A DNA stretch of 64,000 bases from Streptomyces sp. DG1A-41 (GTDB lineage: Bacteria > Actinomycetota > Actinomycetes > Streptomycetales > Streptomycetaceae): NCBI RefSeq assembly GCF_037055355.1, contig NZ_CP146350.1, forward strand, positions 1,240,001 to 1,304,000, read 5' to 3'. Each line of letters starts with the position of its first letter. Position 1 is the stretch's first letter. The notes below the pieces were generated by a model. It did no database searches. It was not told where the DNA came from and was given only the letters and a program-made list of their open reading frames with translations. Shown piece after piece: positions 41,968 through 50,482 of this stretch. A program made the translations under genes and the position numbers.

Positions 41968-42597
41968 TCAGTCCTCGTCAGCGAGGATCAGATACAGCTT
42001 CTTGCGGGCTTCATTGATGACGCCGAGCGCCTTCTCCCGCTGCTCCTTGCTGCCGGTCTTCCAGACCTGGCCGAAGGCCTCCATGAGACCGAAGCCGGCC
42101 TGACGGACCTCGCCGAGAGCCTCCCAGTCGACCCCGCGGGAGGCCTCCTCCCAGGGCGCCTCGGGCCCCTCTTCGGCCGCGGCGCGGCCCGCCTCGGTGA
42201 GCGAGAACAGCTTCTTGCCGCCCTCGGACTCACTCGCGATCAGGCCCTCGTCCTCCAGCAACTGGAGGGTGGGGTACACCGAGCCGGGACTGGGCTTCCA
42301 CGCCCCGCCGCTGCGCTCGGCGATCTCCTGGATCATCTCGTAGCCGTGCATGGGCCGGTCCTTCAGCAGGGCCAGGATCGAGGCCCGTACGTCACCGCGC
42401 CGCGCCCTTCCCCTCGGCCCGCCACGCCCTCGTCCGCCCCAGGGTCCGGGACCGAAGCCCGGGCCACCGGGCCCGCCCCAGCCGGGCCCGCCCGGCCCGA
42501 AGGGCCCGAAGGCCGCACGCAGCCCCTCGAAACCACCCCGGCCGCCGTGACGGGGTCCCCCGTGGCCATGCCCATGCTCGAATCCGTGAGTACGCAT
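41968..42597 (-). CDS. PadR-family regulator with His/Gly-rich N-terminus
   Basis: A 209-residue protein. Residues 1-70 are an unusual His/Gly/Pro/Phe/Arg-rich segment (MRTHGFEHGHGHGGPRHGG ... GPWGGRGRGGPRGRARRG). Then comes a PadR winged helix (RASILALLKDRPMHGYEMIQEIAERSGGAWKPSPGSVYPTLQLLEDEGLI) and a C-terminal helical domain. The histidine-rich start suggests metal binding or a metal-related signal. GGAGAG precedes ATG 42597. A perfect CGATATATCG dyad lies 46-55 bp upstream, a possible autoregulatory site. Confidence 0.88.
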   Translation of the reverse strand: MRTHGFEHGHGHGGPRHGGRGGFEGLRAAFGPFGPGGPGWGGPGGPGFGPGPWGGRGRGGPRGRARRGDVRASILALLKDRPMHGYEMIQEIAERSGGAWKPSPGSVYPTLQLLEDEGLIASESEGGKKLFSLTEAGRAAAEEGPEAPWEEASRGVDWEALGEVRQAGFGLMEAFGQVWKTGSKEQREKALGVINEARKKLYLILADED

Positions 42598-42642
42598 CAC
42601 AAACACTCTCCATTCCATCGTTGATCTGTCGCGATACCTCAA

Positions 42643-42652
42643 CGATATATCG
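42643..42652. promoter_or_regulatory. CGATATATCG palindrome upstream of padR-like gene
   Basis: A 10-bp perfect AT-centred dyad within an otherwise GC-rich genome, flanked by TACC/GGTA (42635-42655 roughly) and preceded by another CGATA. It is well placed to be the operator or the -10 region of the PadR gene. Confidence 0.45.
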
Positions 42653-43072
42653 GTACTCTTGCCATGGCAAGACACGGACCGGAACCTGGGCTGCCGACGG
42701 TTTGTGTCAGCGGAGATGAATCACCGTTCGGTTCGTGACACCGAAGATGAGCCCGTGCTCGGCTCCTCGAGGACGAGAAACAGCACCCCGATCCGCACCC
42801 GCACCGCGTCCAACGAGGCGATCCTGCGCCGTTTCACCCGCAACGCCTCCACCTCACCTACGCGGCCATGCTGGAAGTCGGCCGTGCACAGAATTCATCT
42901 TCGTCGCCCGCTACCTGCGGCTTCGTGACCTTCAGCGGGAGATCGAGGAGGATCTGAACGTGGACACCCTCATGCTCCGGGACATGTGCCCTGTCTCATC
43001 GAAGGTTGAGCGATGGGTGTTCCGTCTCCAGCGGAGCACGGGGGACGAGGCGATCGGGAATACCGGGTGTGC
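42653..43072. other. Gap containing transposase debris
   Basis: About 420 bp between the PadR promoter and the end of the phosphotransferase gene. It holds the Tn3-type remnant listed separately. The rest shows lower GC than the surroundings and no intact ORF with Streptomyces codon usage. No terminal inverted repeats could be identified by eye. Confidence 0.5.
42780..42962 (+). pseudogene. Tn3-family transposase remnant
   Basis: Three fragments of one protein follow each other in different frames: RTASNEAILRRFTRNAS (about 42800-42850), HLTYAAMLEVGRAQ (about 42855-42895) and FIFVARYLRLRDLQREIEED then LNV (about 42896-42962). Read together they match the C-terminal part of Tn3-family TnpA, where HPTYxAMLEVGRAQxTIFVxRYL is conserved. 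Two frameshifts separate the pieces. Only about 55 residues survive. Confidence 0.75.
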
Positions 43073-44011
43073 TCACCGGGCCAACGCGAGCAGTTCATCG
43101 ATCACCGGTTTCTCACCACCGTCACTGAGGTGGGCGATGGCCGCAAACGGCGCGATCACCTGGCTCCAGGCGTGGAGCCGGTCGCCATCGAGCCCGCACG
43201 CCGCCGCCACGCGCGCACAGCGGGTCTCGACGCCCTCCAGCCCAGCGCCGGCTACGACGTAGTCAACAGCGTCGAAGCACGGATCACCGAGACAGGCTTT
43301 CGGATCGATGGCCATGAGACCGCGCTCCGCGCCGCCGTCAAGCACGTTGCCCAGGTGCAGGTCGCCGTGGAGCAACACGGTTGTCGCTTCCGTGTCCAGC
43401 AGCCGCTCGCACCGCTGGATGGCCCTCTCCCACGCGGTGACGTCCATCCGTGCACTGATCGCAGGCTCGGACAGCCGCCTGCCGACCCGGGCGAAGGCCT
43501 CCTCGCACCGCCCGCGCAGCACACGCGTCGGCAGCGGAGGGGGAGCGACCCCGTGCAAGGCGGCGAGCAGATCCGACCACCGCCCCGGAAGCGAAGCAGC
43601 AGGCATTTCCTCTGCCGGCGCTCCGGGCACGATCTCCTCCAGCACCATTGCGCCCGCTTCCTCGTCGACGGCCAGCACAGAGGGCACTCGGCCCGAGGCA
43701 GCGAACCACCCCAGCATTCCTACCTGCTCGGCCAGAAGGGCCCGCTCAGGACTGATTTTCAGCATCGTCTCGTCCGTTATGCGTCTGGCGAGGTTGTCGA
43801 TCGAGGCGATGTGGATCATGGCCTCGGAGCTGGCGGTGAGGGGCTCGCAGTCGCGGGCGAGGCGGCGGCGCCTCTCGGGCGGGCGCCCGACGTACCGCCG
43901 GCAAGTGTGTGCGCCCAGGCGCGCGTTCTGCCTCGTCGAAGCACGGAACGGCTTCGGATGTCTTGGAATGAAACAGGCGCAACCCGACTTCGACCTCCCC
44001 CGCGGCACCAC
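43073..44011 (-). CDS. Aminoglycoside/hydroxyurea phosphotransferase-like kinase
   Basis: The frame is open for 312 residues; the C-terminal 245 match the APH(6)/hydroxyurea-kinase family. Motifs are TVLLHGDLHLGNVLDGG (catalytic HGDxHxxN) and MAIDPKACLGDPCFDAVDYV (IDPK...GDP..D), with LKISPERALLAEQVGMLGWF earlier. The N-terminal about 60 residues (RGRSKSGCACF ... RPPERRRRLARD) look unlike a normal kinase N-lobe, so the true start is uncertain (ATG 43819 at MIHIASIDN is one option) and the N-terminus may be damaged. It lies next to transposon debris, which fits acquisition. It may confer streptomycin-type resistance or be inactive. Confidence 0.72.
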   Translation of the reverse strand: MVPRGRSKSGCACFIPRHPKPFRASTRQNARLGAHTCRRYVGRPPERRRRLARDCEPLTASSEAMIHIASIDNLARRITDETMLKISPERALLAEQVGMLGWFAASGRVPSVLAVDEEAGAMVLEEIVPGAPAEEMPAASLPGRWSDLLAALHGVAPPPLPTRVLRGRCEEAFARVGRRLSEPAISARMDVTAWERAIQRCERLLDTEATTVLLHGDLHLGNVLDGGAERGLMAIDPKACLGDPCFDAVDYVVAGAGLEGVETRCARVAAACGLDGDRLHAWSQVIAPFAAIAHLSDGGEKPVIDELLALAR

Positions 44012-44118
44012 ACGATCGCACTACACAAAGCAGGACAAGGCGTCACGCCAAAGGAAAAACACCGGACAGGCCCGGCATCCTCAGGCCACCTCCACCGCGT
44101 ACGCGAGACAAGCGGCCT

Positions 44119-44544
44119 CTAGATCTTCTGCACATGGGTGGTGTCGGCACCGAGGAGGGTGCCGTCGGCCCTGGTCGGCACGATTTCCGGCACAGGGGTG
44201 CCGTGCTGGTCGACCAGGACGGAGTGAGCCTCGCCAGGGGCGAAGGCATGACGCTCTCCCCACTGCCGCAGGGTCACGATGACCGGAAAGAGGTCGCGAC
44301 CGACGTCGGTGAGTACGTATTCCCGGCGGCGGCCCGAAGGTGCGGTGCGCTGGGCGAGGAGCCCGCGAGCGGTGAGCTTGCGGAGGCGATCCGTGAGGAT
44401 GTTGCGGGCGATGCCGGTCCGTCGCTGGAAGTCGGTGAACGATCGCGCCCCGTCCATCGCGTCGCGGATGACGAGGAGGCTCCACTTGTCGCCGACGAGG
44501 TCGAGCGTGCGGGCGACGGGGCAGTCGGGGTCGGTCCAGGACAT
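44119..44544 (-). CDS. HxlR-family transcriptional regulator
   Basis: A 141-residue winged-helix protein: CPVARTLDLVGDKWSLLVIRDAMDGARSFTDFQ and RTGIARNILTDRLRKLTARG are the HxlR hallmarks, with the wing APSGRRREYVLTDVGRDL. GAGAGG precedes ATG 44544. It is divergent from an MFS exporter at 44632, with nested inverted repeats in the gap, so it likely controls that exporter. Codon bias is weaker than in core genes, in keeping with the neighbouring transposon debris. Confidence 0.9.
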   Translation of the reverse strand: MSWTDPDCPVARTLDLVGDKWSLLVIRDAMDGARSFTDFQRRTGIARNILTDRLRKLTARGLLAQRTAPSGRRREYVLTDVGRDLFPVIVTLRQWGERHAFAPGEAHSVLVDQHGTPVPEIVPTRADGTLLGADTTHVQKI

Positions 44545-44567
44545 GGCACCTCTCAATGAGTTGCGGA

Positions 44568-44619
44568 TTGAAACCATCATGCCGTACGGTCAAATCAGTT
44601 TCAACTTGCTACTGATTTG
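44568..44619. promoter_or_regulatory. Nested inverted repeats between HxlR and MFS genes
   Basis: Two dyads overlap: TTGAAAC (44568-44574) with GTTTCAA (44598-44604), and CAAATCAG (44591-44598) with CTGATTTG (44612-44619, 13-bp spacer). Both are perfect, AT-rich for this genome, and cover the probable promoters of both divergent genes. Confidence 0.6.
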
Positions 44620-44631
44620 GATCGGAGTGCA

Positions 44632-45936
44632 ATGAACGCGTGGCGGCGGTTACTGCTCGCGGTGGTGTCCGGCGTCGCTGTGGCGAGCATCTATGCCGCG
44701 CAGCCGGTTCTGGAACCGATGGGACGCGATCTCGGTGTGTCGGCAGAACTCACCGGATGGATCATCGCGACCGGCCAGTTCGGTTATCTGGCAGGCCTGG
44801 TCCTGCTGGTGCCGCTCGGCGATGTGGTCGACAGGCGTCGGCTCATCGCCGTGCACCTGACGATCACCGCCATGGGCCTGATCCTCACGGCCTCGGCGTC
44901 AGCCGCCTGGGTGGCGTTCCTGGGGCTCGCGGCGGCTGGGGGGTTCGCGGTCGTGGTGCAGACGACGGTTGCCTACGCCGCGTCGATCTCGCCGCCTGGC
45001 GAACGTGGACGGAACATCGGTGTCGTGACCTCGGGCGTTGTGGTCGGCATCCTGGGCGCGCGGGTCGTCACCGGCACACTCGCCGAGGTGTGGGGCTGGC
45101 GGAGCGTGTATGCCGTGCTCGCGGTGCTGTCACTCGGGCTCCCAGCGCTCGTCCTCTTGGCACTGCCGTCGGAAAAGCGTCTCGACCAACCCGCGGCGTA
45201 CAGGCAGGTCGTCGTCTCGCTCGGCAGACTGTTCGGGCAGGGCATCTTCCTGACGCGCGGGCTCATCGCGTTCTTCTCGTTCGCATCCTTCGGAACCCTG
45301 TGGAGCGGACTGTCCCTCCCGCTGGCGCACGCGCCGTGGCAGCTGAGCGAGAGCCAGATCGGACTGTTCGGCGTCGCCGGACTCGCCGGCGCACTCGGCG
45401 CGGCACGCGCGGGACGGTGGGCGGACACAGGCCGGACGGCCCCGGTCACCGGTCTCGCGCTCGCCCTTCTCATCCTCTCGTGGGCAGCGATCGCACAGCT
45501 GCCGCGGTCACTGTGGGTCCTCATCGGCGGAATCGTGGTTCTCGACTTCGCGGTCCAAGCCGTGCATGTGAGCAACCAACACCTGCTCACCGCCGCGTTT
45601 GCGGATCGCGTCAGCAGCGTCATCGGCGGCTACATGGTCTTCTACTCACTCGGCTCCGCCCTTGGCGCCGCCGCGACCACCGTCCTCTTCACCGCCTACG
45701 GCTGGGCGGGCTCCAGTCTCCTCGGGGCCGGATTCGCGGCATGCGCGCTGGCTGTCTGGGCGACCGACCGGCGGCTGCGCCGCGTTGGCCTTGGTGAGCG
45801 CCTGCGGAGGGACAAGGCTCGTGAGCCGGACCGCGGCGCGCGGCAGTGGGAGCGGGAGCGGGAGCCGGATGTTGGCCCGGCTTGCTCCCTCGCCGGAGCC
45901 GTACCCCACGCTCACCACCACAGGTGCACGGGGTGA
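44632..45936 (+). CDS. Major facilitator superfamily transporter
   Basis: A 434-residue 12-helix transporter. AAQPVLEPMGRDLGVSAELTG begins the first extracytoplasmic loop, VPLGDVVDRRRLIAVHL is the loop 2-3 motif, and GERGRNIGVVTSGVVVGILGARVVTG matches motif C of proton-antiport exporters. The last 50 residues are hydrophilic and Arg/Glu/His rich (ending PHAHHHRCTG) and may be an extension past the original stop. GGAG lies 6 bp before ATG 44632. Divergence from HxlR suggests an inducible drug exporter. Confidence 0.88.
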   Translation: MNAWRRLLLAVVSGVAVASIYAAQPVLEPMGRDLGVSAELTGWIIATGQFGYLAGLVLLVPLGDVVDRRRLIAVHLTITAMGLILTASASAAWVAFLGLAAAGGFAVVVQTTVAYAASISPPGERGRNIGVVTSGVVVGILGARVVTGTLAEVWGWRSVYAVLAVLSLGLPALVLLALPSEKRLDQPAAYRQVVVSLGRLFGQGIFLTRGLIAFFSFASFGTLWSGLSLPLAHAPWQLSESQIGLFGVAGLAGALGAARAGRWADTGRTAPVTGLALALLILSWAAIAQLPRSLWVLIGGIVVLDFAVQAVHVSNQHLLTAAFADRVSSVIGGYMVFYSLGSALGAAATTVLFTAYGWAGSSLLGAGFAACALAVWATDRRLRRVGLGERLRRDKAREPDRGARQWEREREPDVGPACSLAGAVPHAHHHRCTG

Positions 45937-45999
45937 ACCGGGCCAGCTCACGCGAATTGGCCTTGGCCCGCCGCTTCGGCGAGCCTCTAGCGTCGGGGC

Positions 46000-46821
46000 A
46001 TGCGGATTCGAATCGTCGACGCCTTCACCGATCGCCCCTTCTCCGGCAACCCGGCCGGGCTCGTCCTTCTGAACGACGCGGACGCCTTCCCGGACGACAC
46101 CTGGCTCCAGAACGTCGCCCTGGAGGTCAACCACGCCGAGACGGCCTTCGCCCATCCTCTCCCCGACGGCGGCGAGGCCGACTGGGCGCTGCGCTGGTTC
46201 ACGCCGGCCGTCGAGGTCGCGATGTGCGGCCACGCGACGCTGGCCACCGCCCACGTCCTGTACACCACCGGCACCCACGAGGGCCCGGTACGGTTCGCCA
46301 CCCGCAGCGGCGTCCTCATCGCCACGCCCGCCGAGGACGGCTCCGTCACGCTGGACTTCCCGACGGCTCCGCTCACCCGGATCGACCCACCGGACGGCCT
46401 CGCCGAGGCGCTGGGCACCGAGCCGCTCACGGTCCTCGACACCGGCCCGAACATCGGCGACCTGCTGGTCGAGGTCGCCGACGAGAAGACGGTGCACGGC
46501 CTCGGCCCCGATCTCAAGGCCCTCGCCTCCGCCCATTCCGAGCGCGGCGTCATCGCCACGGCCCGCGCGGAAGCCCCCGACCAGGGCTACGACTTCGTCT
46601 CGCGCTGCTTCTTCCCGAACGTCGGCATCGACGAGGACCAGGTGACCGGCAGCGCCCACACCGCGCTCGCCCCGTTCTGGTCCGAGCGTCTCGGCAGCAC
46701 CCGGCTCACCGGCCTCCAGGCCTCGCCCCGCTCCGGCCGCGTCCGCACGGAGCTGCGGGGCGACCGCACCCTGCTCACCGGCAGGGCGGTCACCGTCATC
46801 GAGGGCGAGCTGCTGGCCTGA
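46000..46821 (+). CDS. PhzF-family isomerase/epimerase
   Basis: A 273-residue PhzF-fold protein. MRIRIVDAFTDRPFSGNPAG is the family N-terminus, LEVNHAETAF carries the catalytic glutamate and LRWFTPAVEVAMCGHATLAT the conserved CGHAT segment. FFPNVGIDEDQVTGSAHTAL is the second-domain signature. Members include PhzF and many uncharacterised isomerases. No clear Shine-Dalgarno precedes ATG 46000; a TAGCGT 7-12 bp upstream could be a -10 element for a leaderless mRNA. Confidence 0.9.
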   Translation: MRIRIVDAFTDRPFSGNPAGLVLLNDADAFPDDTWLQNVALEVNHAETAFAHPLPDGGEADWALRWFTPAVEVAMCGHATLATAHVLYTTGTHEGPVRFATRSGVLIATPAEDGSVTLDFPTAPLTRIDPPDGLAEALGTEPLTVLDTGPNIGDLLVEVADEKTVHGLGPDLKALASAHSERGVIATARAEAPDQGYDFVSRCFFPNVGIDEDQVTGSAHTALAPFWSERLGSTRLTGLQASPRSGRVRTELRGDRTLLTGRAVTVIEGELLA

Positions 46822-46841
46822 GACGACCCCTCCCCGGTCTC

Positions 46842-47657
46842 TCACGCCGTCGGCAGCCACCCGACCTTGCCCGCCAGCAGGGCGTATCCCACGAAGGCAC
46901 CGATGTCGAGCAGCGAGTGGGCCACTACCAGCGGGCCCACTCGACCCCAGCGTCGGTACAGGTAGACGAACACCACGCCCATGACCATGTTGCCTATGAA
47001 GCCGCCGATGCCCTGGTAGAGGTGGTACGAGCCGCGCAGGACCGAGCTGCCCACGAGCGCGGCCGTCGGCGTCCAGCCCAGCTGGCCGAGGCGGCGCAGC
47101 AGGTAGCCGACGACGATCACTTCCTCCAGCACCGCGTTCTGGATCGCCGAGAGGATCAGCACGGGGTACTTCCACCACACGTCGGGCAGCGCCTCGGGCA
47201 CCACGGTGAGGTTGAAGCCGAGGCCGCGGGCGGCCAGGTAGAAGGCGATTCCGGTGCTGCCGATGACCGCCGCGATCGCCGCCCCGCGGCCGAGGTCGGG
47301 CCAGGGCCGGGTCCGGTCGAAGCCGAGGGTGCGCAGGCCCGCGCCCTCGCGCAGCAGGAAGTGCGCGACGAGTACGACGGGCACGAGCGCGGTGGTGATC
47401 CCGAAGAGCTGCCAGGCCAGGTCCAGCCAGGGACGGCCGGGCGCGGCCGAGGCGTTCATCGTGGCCGCCTGGTCCTTCAGCCCGCCTGGCTTGGTGACCG
47501 AGCCGATGAAGCTGATCAGGGCGGAGACTCCGCTCGCTCCCAGCGAGAGTGCCAGCACGAGCAGCGTCTCGTTGCGGAGCATCCGCCGCGAGAGCCGCTG
47601 CTGGGGAATGGAATCGTCGGCCACCGGGCTCGCCTCCGCCTGCACACCTGCCTCCAC
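46842..47657 (-). CDS. CPBP intramembrane metalloprotease
   Basis: A 271-residue membrane protein of the CPBP (CAAX/Abi) family with about seven helices. The catalytic motifs are present: NAVLEEVIVVGYLLRRLGQL (EExxxxxR), SSVLRGSYHLYQGIGGFIGN (histidine-containing second motif) and LVVAHSLLDIGAF (third, H..D). Bacterial CPBP proteases are linked to bacteriocin self-immunity, lipoprotein or prenylated-peptide processing. It converges on the PhzF gene. The substrate is unknown. Confidence 0.88.
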   Translation of the reverse strand: MEAGVQAEASPVADDSIPQQRLSRRMLRNETLLVLALSLGASGVSALISFIGSVTKPGGLKDQAATMNASAAPGRPWLDLAWQLFGITTALVPVVLVAHFLLREGAGLRTLGFDRTRPWPDLGRGAAIAAVIGSTGIAFYLAARGLGFNLTVVPEALPDVWWKYPVLILSAIQNAVLEEVIVVGYLLRRLGQLGWTPTAALVGSSVLRGSYHLYQGIGGFIGNMVMGVVFVYLYRRWGRVGPLVVAHSLLDIGAFVGYALLAGKVGWLPTA

Positions 47658-47820
47658 TTCACCGACCTGTCGGATCAGTATGAGGCCGGCGGCGCATCAG
47701 CCCCACGGCACGGGCTCTGACTGACGTACCGGCCAGGTACGCCTGGCAGCCCGACGAAACCAGCTCCGGCCCACCCACCGACCCGGCACGCCCCGCAGAC
47801 GAAACGCGCCCGTCGGCCCA

Positions 47821-49338
47821 TCAACCCAAGGGCACCGGCTCCGGCAACCCCACCGGCCAGGTGTGCACCGGCTCCCCCTTGTGCATCAGCTCGCGGTACC
47901 GCCGGGTCGTCGCCGCCAGCGCGGCCTCCCTCGGGTGGCCCGCGTCCAGCGCCCTGTGGAAGGTCGCGGCCTGCCAGCTCGCCCCGTTCACCCTGCGACG
48001 GCACCGCTCCTCGATCACGCCCAGGTACAGATCGCGGTCGGCCGGCTCCACGCCCCACGCGTCCAGCCCGGCCTCGGCGAGCGGCAGCAGTTCGTCGCGG
48101 ACCAGGCTCACCGCGTCGACCTGCGCGGTGCCGCCGTAGCGGCCGCGCCGGGGCCAGGTGAAGCGGGCGTCGATGCCGTCCTTGCACGCGGCGTCGAAGT
48201 TGGCGGCGGCGGCCTCGAACGGCAGCCTTGTCCACACCGGCCGGGCCTCCTCGGCGAGGGCGCGGACCACGCCGTAGTAGAACGCCGCGTTGGCGACGAC
48301 GTCGGTGACGGTGGGCCCGGCGGGCAGGACGCGGTTCTCCACGCGCAGGTGGGGGACGCCGTCGGCGATGCCGTAGACCGGGCGGTTCCAGCGGTAGATC
48401 GTGCCGTTGTGCAGGACGAGTTCGGCGAGGGCCGGGACGCCGCCCTGGTCGAGGACCTCCAGCGGGTCCTCGTCGTCGCAGATCGGCAGCAGCGCCGGGT
48501 AGTAGCGCAGGTTCTCCTCGAAGAGGTCGTACGCCGAGGTGATCCAGCGCTCCCCGAACCAGGTGCGCGGCCGGACGCCCTGGGCCTGGAGTTCGGGCGG
48601 GCGTGTGTCGGTGGACTGCTGGAACAGCGGAGGCCGGGACTCGCGCCACAGCTCACGGCCGAAGAGGAAGGGCGAGTTGGCGCCGACGGCGATCTGCGCG
48701 GCGGCGACCGCCTGAGCCGCGTTCCACACGTCGGCGAAGCGGGCCGGTGTGACCTGGAGGTGCAGCTGCACGGAGGTGCAGGCGGCCTCCGGCGCGATCG
48801 ACTTCGAGGTGCAGGTGAGGTGCTCGACGCCGTCGATGTCGAGGGTGAACTCCTCGCCCCGGGCGGCCACGATCTGGTCGTTGAGGAGGGTGTAGCGGTC
48901 GACGTCGGAGAGGTTCGACGACACCAGGTCGTCCCGGTCGAGGGTCGGCAGAATGCCGATCATCACGATTCCCGCGTCGACCTCGCCGGCTTTCCGGTCG
49001 GCATATGCCAGCGACGTACGGAGTTCCTCCGCGAGCCGGTCGAATACCCGACCACCCAATCGATGTGGAGGAATGTTGACTTCCAGGTTGAACATGGCGA
49101 GTTCTGTTTGGAAATCACGACTCGCGATACGTTCCAGGACTTGCGCGTTCAACATTTTCGGCATGCCGTCGGCGCCCGCGAGATTCAACTCGATCTCCAG
49201 CCCCATGAGGTTCCTGGGGCGATCGAACCGCTTCTCCGCCAGGAGTCGCTCCAAGCCCGTCAGGCACCGACGGAGCTTGTCGCGGTAGCGCTGGCGATCG
49301 GACAGGTCGAACCGGCCTGCCACGACCTTCTCCCCCAT
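47821..49338 (-). CDS. Glutamate-cysteine ligase family protein (GCS2)
   Basis: A 505-residue ATP-grasp-like GCS2 protein. NLMGLEIELNLAGADGMPKM carries the family ExE metal motif. Further landmarks are FNLEVNIPPHRLGGRVFDRL, TSVQLHLQVTPARFADVWNAAQAVAAAQ and GTIYRWNRPVYGIADGVPHLRVENRVLPAGPTVTDVVANAAF. The family joins glutamate to cysteine or other amines (EgtA, GshA, YbdK). Actinomycetes lack glutathione in most cases, so an EgtA-like or unrelated amide ligase role is possible. ATG 49338 is the start; it stands alone. Confidence 0.85.
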   Translation of the reverse strand: MGEKVVAGRFDLSDRQRYRDKLRRCLTGLERLLAEKRFDRPRNLMGLEIELNLAGADGMPKMLNAQVLERIASRDFQTELAMFNLEVNIPPHRLGGRVFDRLAEELRTSLAYADRKAGEVDAGIVMIGILPTLDRDDLVSSNLSDVDRYTLLNDQIVAARGEEFTLDIDGVEHLTCTSKSIAPEAACTSVQLHLQVTPARFADVWNAAQAVAAAQIAVGANSPFLFGRELWRESRPPLFQQSTDTRPPELQAQGVRPRTWFGERWITSAYDLFEENLRYYPALLPICDDEDPLEVLDQGGVPALAELVLHNGTIYRWNRPVYGIADGVPHLRVENRVLPAGPTVTDVVANAAFYYGVVRALAEEARPVWTRLPFEAAAANFDAACKDGIDARFTWPRRGRYGGTAQVDAVSLVRDELLPLAEAGLDAWGVEPADRDLYLGVIEERCRRRVNGASWQAATFHRALDAGHPREAALAATTRRYRELMHKGEPVHTWPVGLPEPVPLG

Positions 49339-49897
49339 CGAAGCTCCCTCCTCGGATGATGCGGGGCCGAAGATCCGGCCGCCGGGGCCCCGGTCAGGTG
49401 GAGGATGCCCAGCGAAAGCGATCGATAACGTCCCGGCCGGACTCGCCGACCGCTACGCTGGTCACGGATGACCGGTGGCACATTCACTCGGCATGACGCA
49501 GAGGCCCGGGTTTCGGGCAGCGCGAACTCATGAAAAACGCCGACGAGAATGGGCCGACCGCCGCGCGGGCATTCGCCGAGGTCATCGCCGCAGACCCCGC
49601 ATGGAATCGGGATGATTCTCGCATATCACCGACCGAATGTACTCTTGTTCTACTCACCGGAAACGGCTAGACGAAACACAGTCTGAACCCGTGTCGTATA
49701 AACTCGGCGAACAAGGCAGAAGGCTGGCGCCCACGGTCGATGGGTCCTGCCGTCGAGGCGATGTTCGGCGGACCCCACCCCCCTCTCGTTCTTGAGACCC
49801 CGGCCCCTGCCTCTCTGACCCCCGTGAGCTGACAGCGCCGTCCGCCCCCGGCCCCCGCCCTCGCGCCACCGTGCCTTTTGAATGAGAGGCGACCCAC
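49339..49897. promoter_or_regulatory. Long intergenic region, promoter of ligase gene and small ORF
   Basis: A 559-bp gap between divergent genes. It includes the GCS2 promoter (left part), the 46-residue ORF described separately (49530-49670) in a stretch of noticeably lower GC, and a C-rich region (49770-49870) before the 49898 gene. I see no tRNA or strong hairpin. Confidence 0.4.
49530..49670 (+). CDS. Possible 46-residue orphan peptide
   Basis: ATG 49530 to TAG 49668-49670 encodes MKNADENGPTAARAFAEVIA then ADPAWNRDDSRISP, TECTLVLLTGNG. The frame is free of rare codons, but third-position GC is lower than in normal Streptomyces genes and no convincing Shine-Dalgarno lies before the ATG. 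The peptide is acidic, with one Cys and two Trp-free halves. It may be a real small gene or chance; I do not recognise it. Confidence 0.3.
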   Translation: MKNADENGPTAARAFAEVIAADPAWNRDDSRISPTECTLVLLTGNG

Positions 49898-50482
49898 ATG
49901 CCGCTGCATGTTCCCCCGGCTCCCGCGCCCGCACTCCGTTCCGTCCTCACTGCGCTCTCCTCTCCCACCGCGGTCCGCGAGGCCCGAACTCCCTCCCTGC
50001 TCCGCGCCCAAGGACCCGTCACGCCCGATCTCCCACTGCCCGTCCACGTCCTCGACCGGGTCACGGCCGAGGGCCTGTCGGCCACCCGGCTGGCCGGGTG
50101 GCGCTTCCTGATCCGCTGCGGCGGCCGCTCGGTGGCCGCGGCCGAGACCATGCTGACGCCCGACGGCTGGGCCTTCTCCCGCTTCTTCGAGGGCCCGTAC
50201 ATCACCTCGACCGAGCGCGCCCTGCGCCAGGCCGAGACGATGGCGCAGCCGTACCAGCCCCGCCTGCTGTCCGTGCCCGGCCTGTACATGCTGACGCTCT
50301 GGCTGCACGAGGACTGCACCGCCGACGGTGGCGCCGGTCATCCCGCCGCCACCGACCTGCTCGTCCCCCTGGCCCCCGCGCCTCCCGGCATCGCGGCCCA
50401 TCGCCCGCACCGCGTCGCCGAACTGCTCCCGGTGCTGACCCACCGGGTGACTCCGACGCGGCTGCTCGGCTCACCCGCCTGA
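49898..50482 (+). CDS. Conserved hypothetical protein
   Basis: A 194-residue soluble protein. The middle is well structured (LAGWRFLIRCGGRSVAAAET, DGWAFSRFFEGPYITSTERA, RQAETMAQPYQPRLLSVPG, YMLTLWLHED), flanked by Pro/Ala-rich ends. No motif I know gives a function. Codon usage is typical. GAGAGGCGACCCAC precedes ATG 49898, a usable Shine-Dalgarno. The protein may be conserved across Streptomyces; that is recall, not shown here. Confidence 0.72.
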   Translation: MPLHVPPAPAPALRSVLTALSSPTAVREARTPSLLRAQGPVTPDLPLPVHVLDRVTAEGLSATRLAGWRFLIRCGGRSVAAAETMLTPDGWAFSRFFEGPYITSTERALRQAETMAQPYQPRLLSVPGLYMLTLWLHEDCTADGGAGHPAATDLLVPLAPAPPGIAAHRPHRVAELLPVLTHRVTPTRLLGSPA

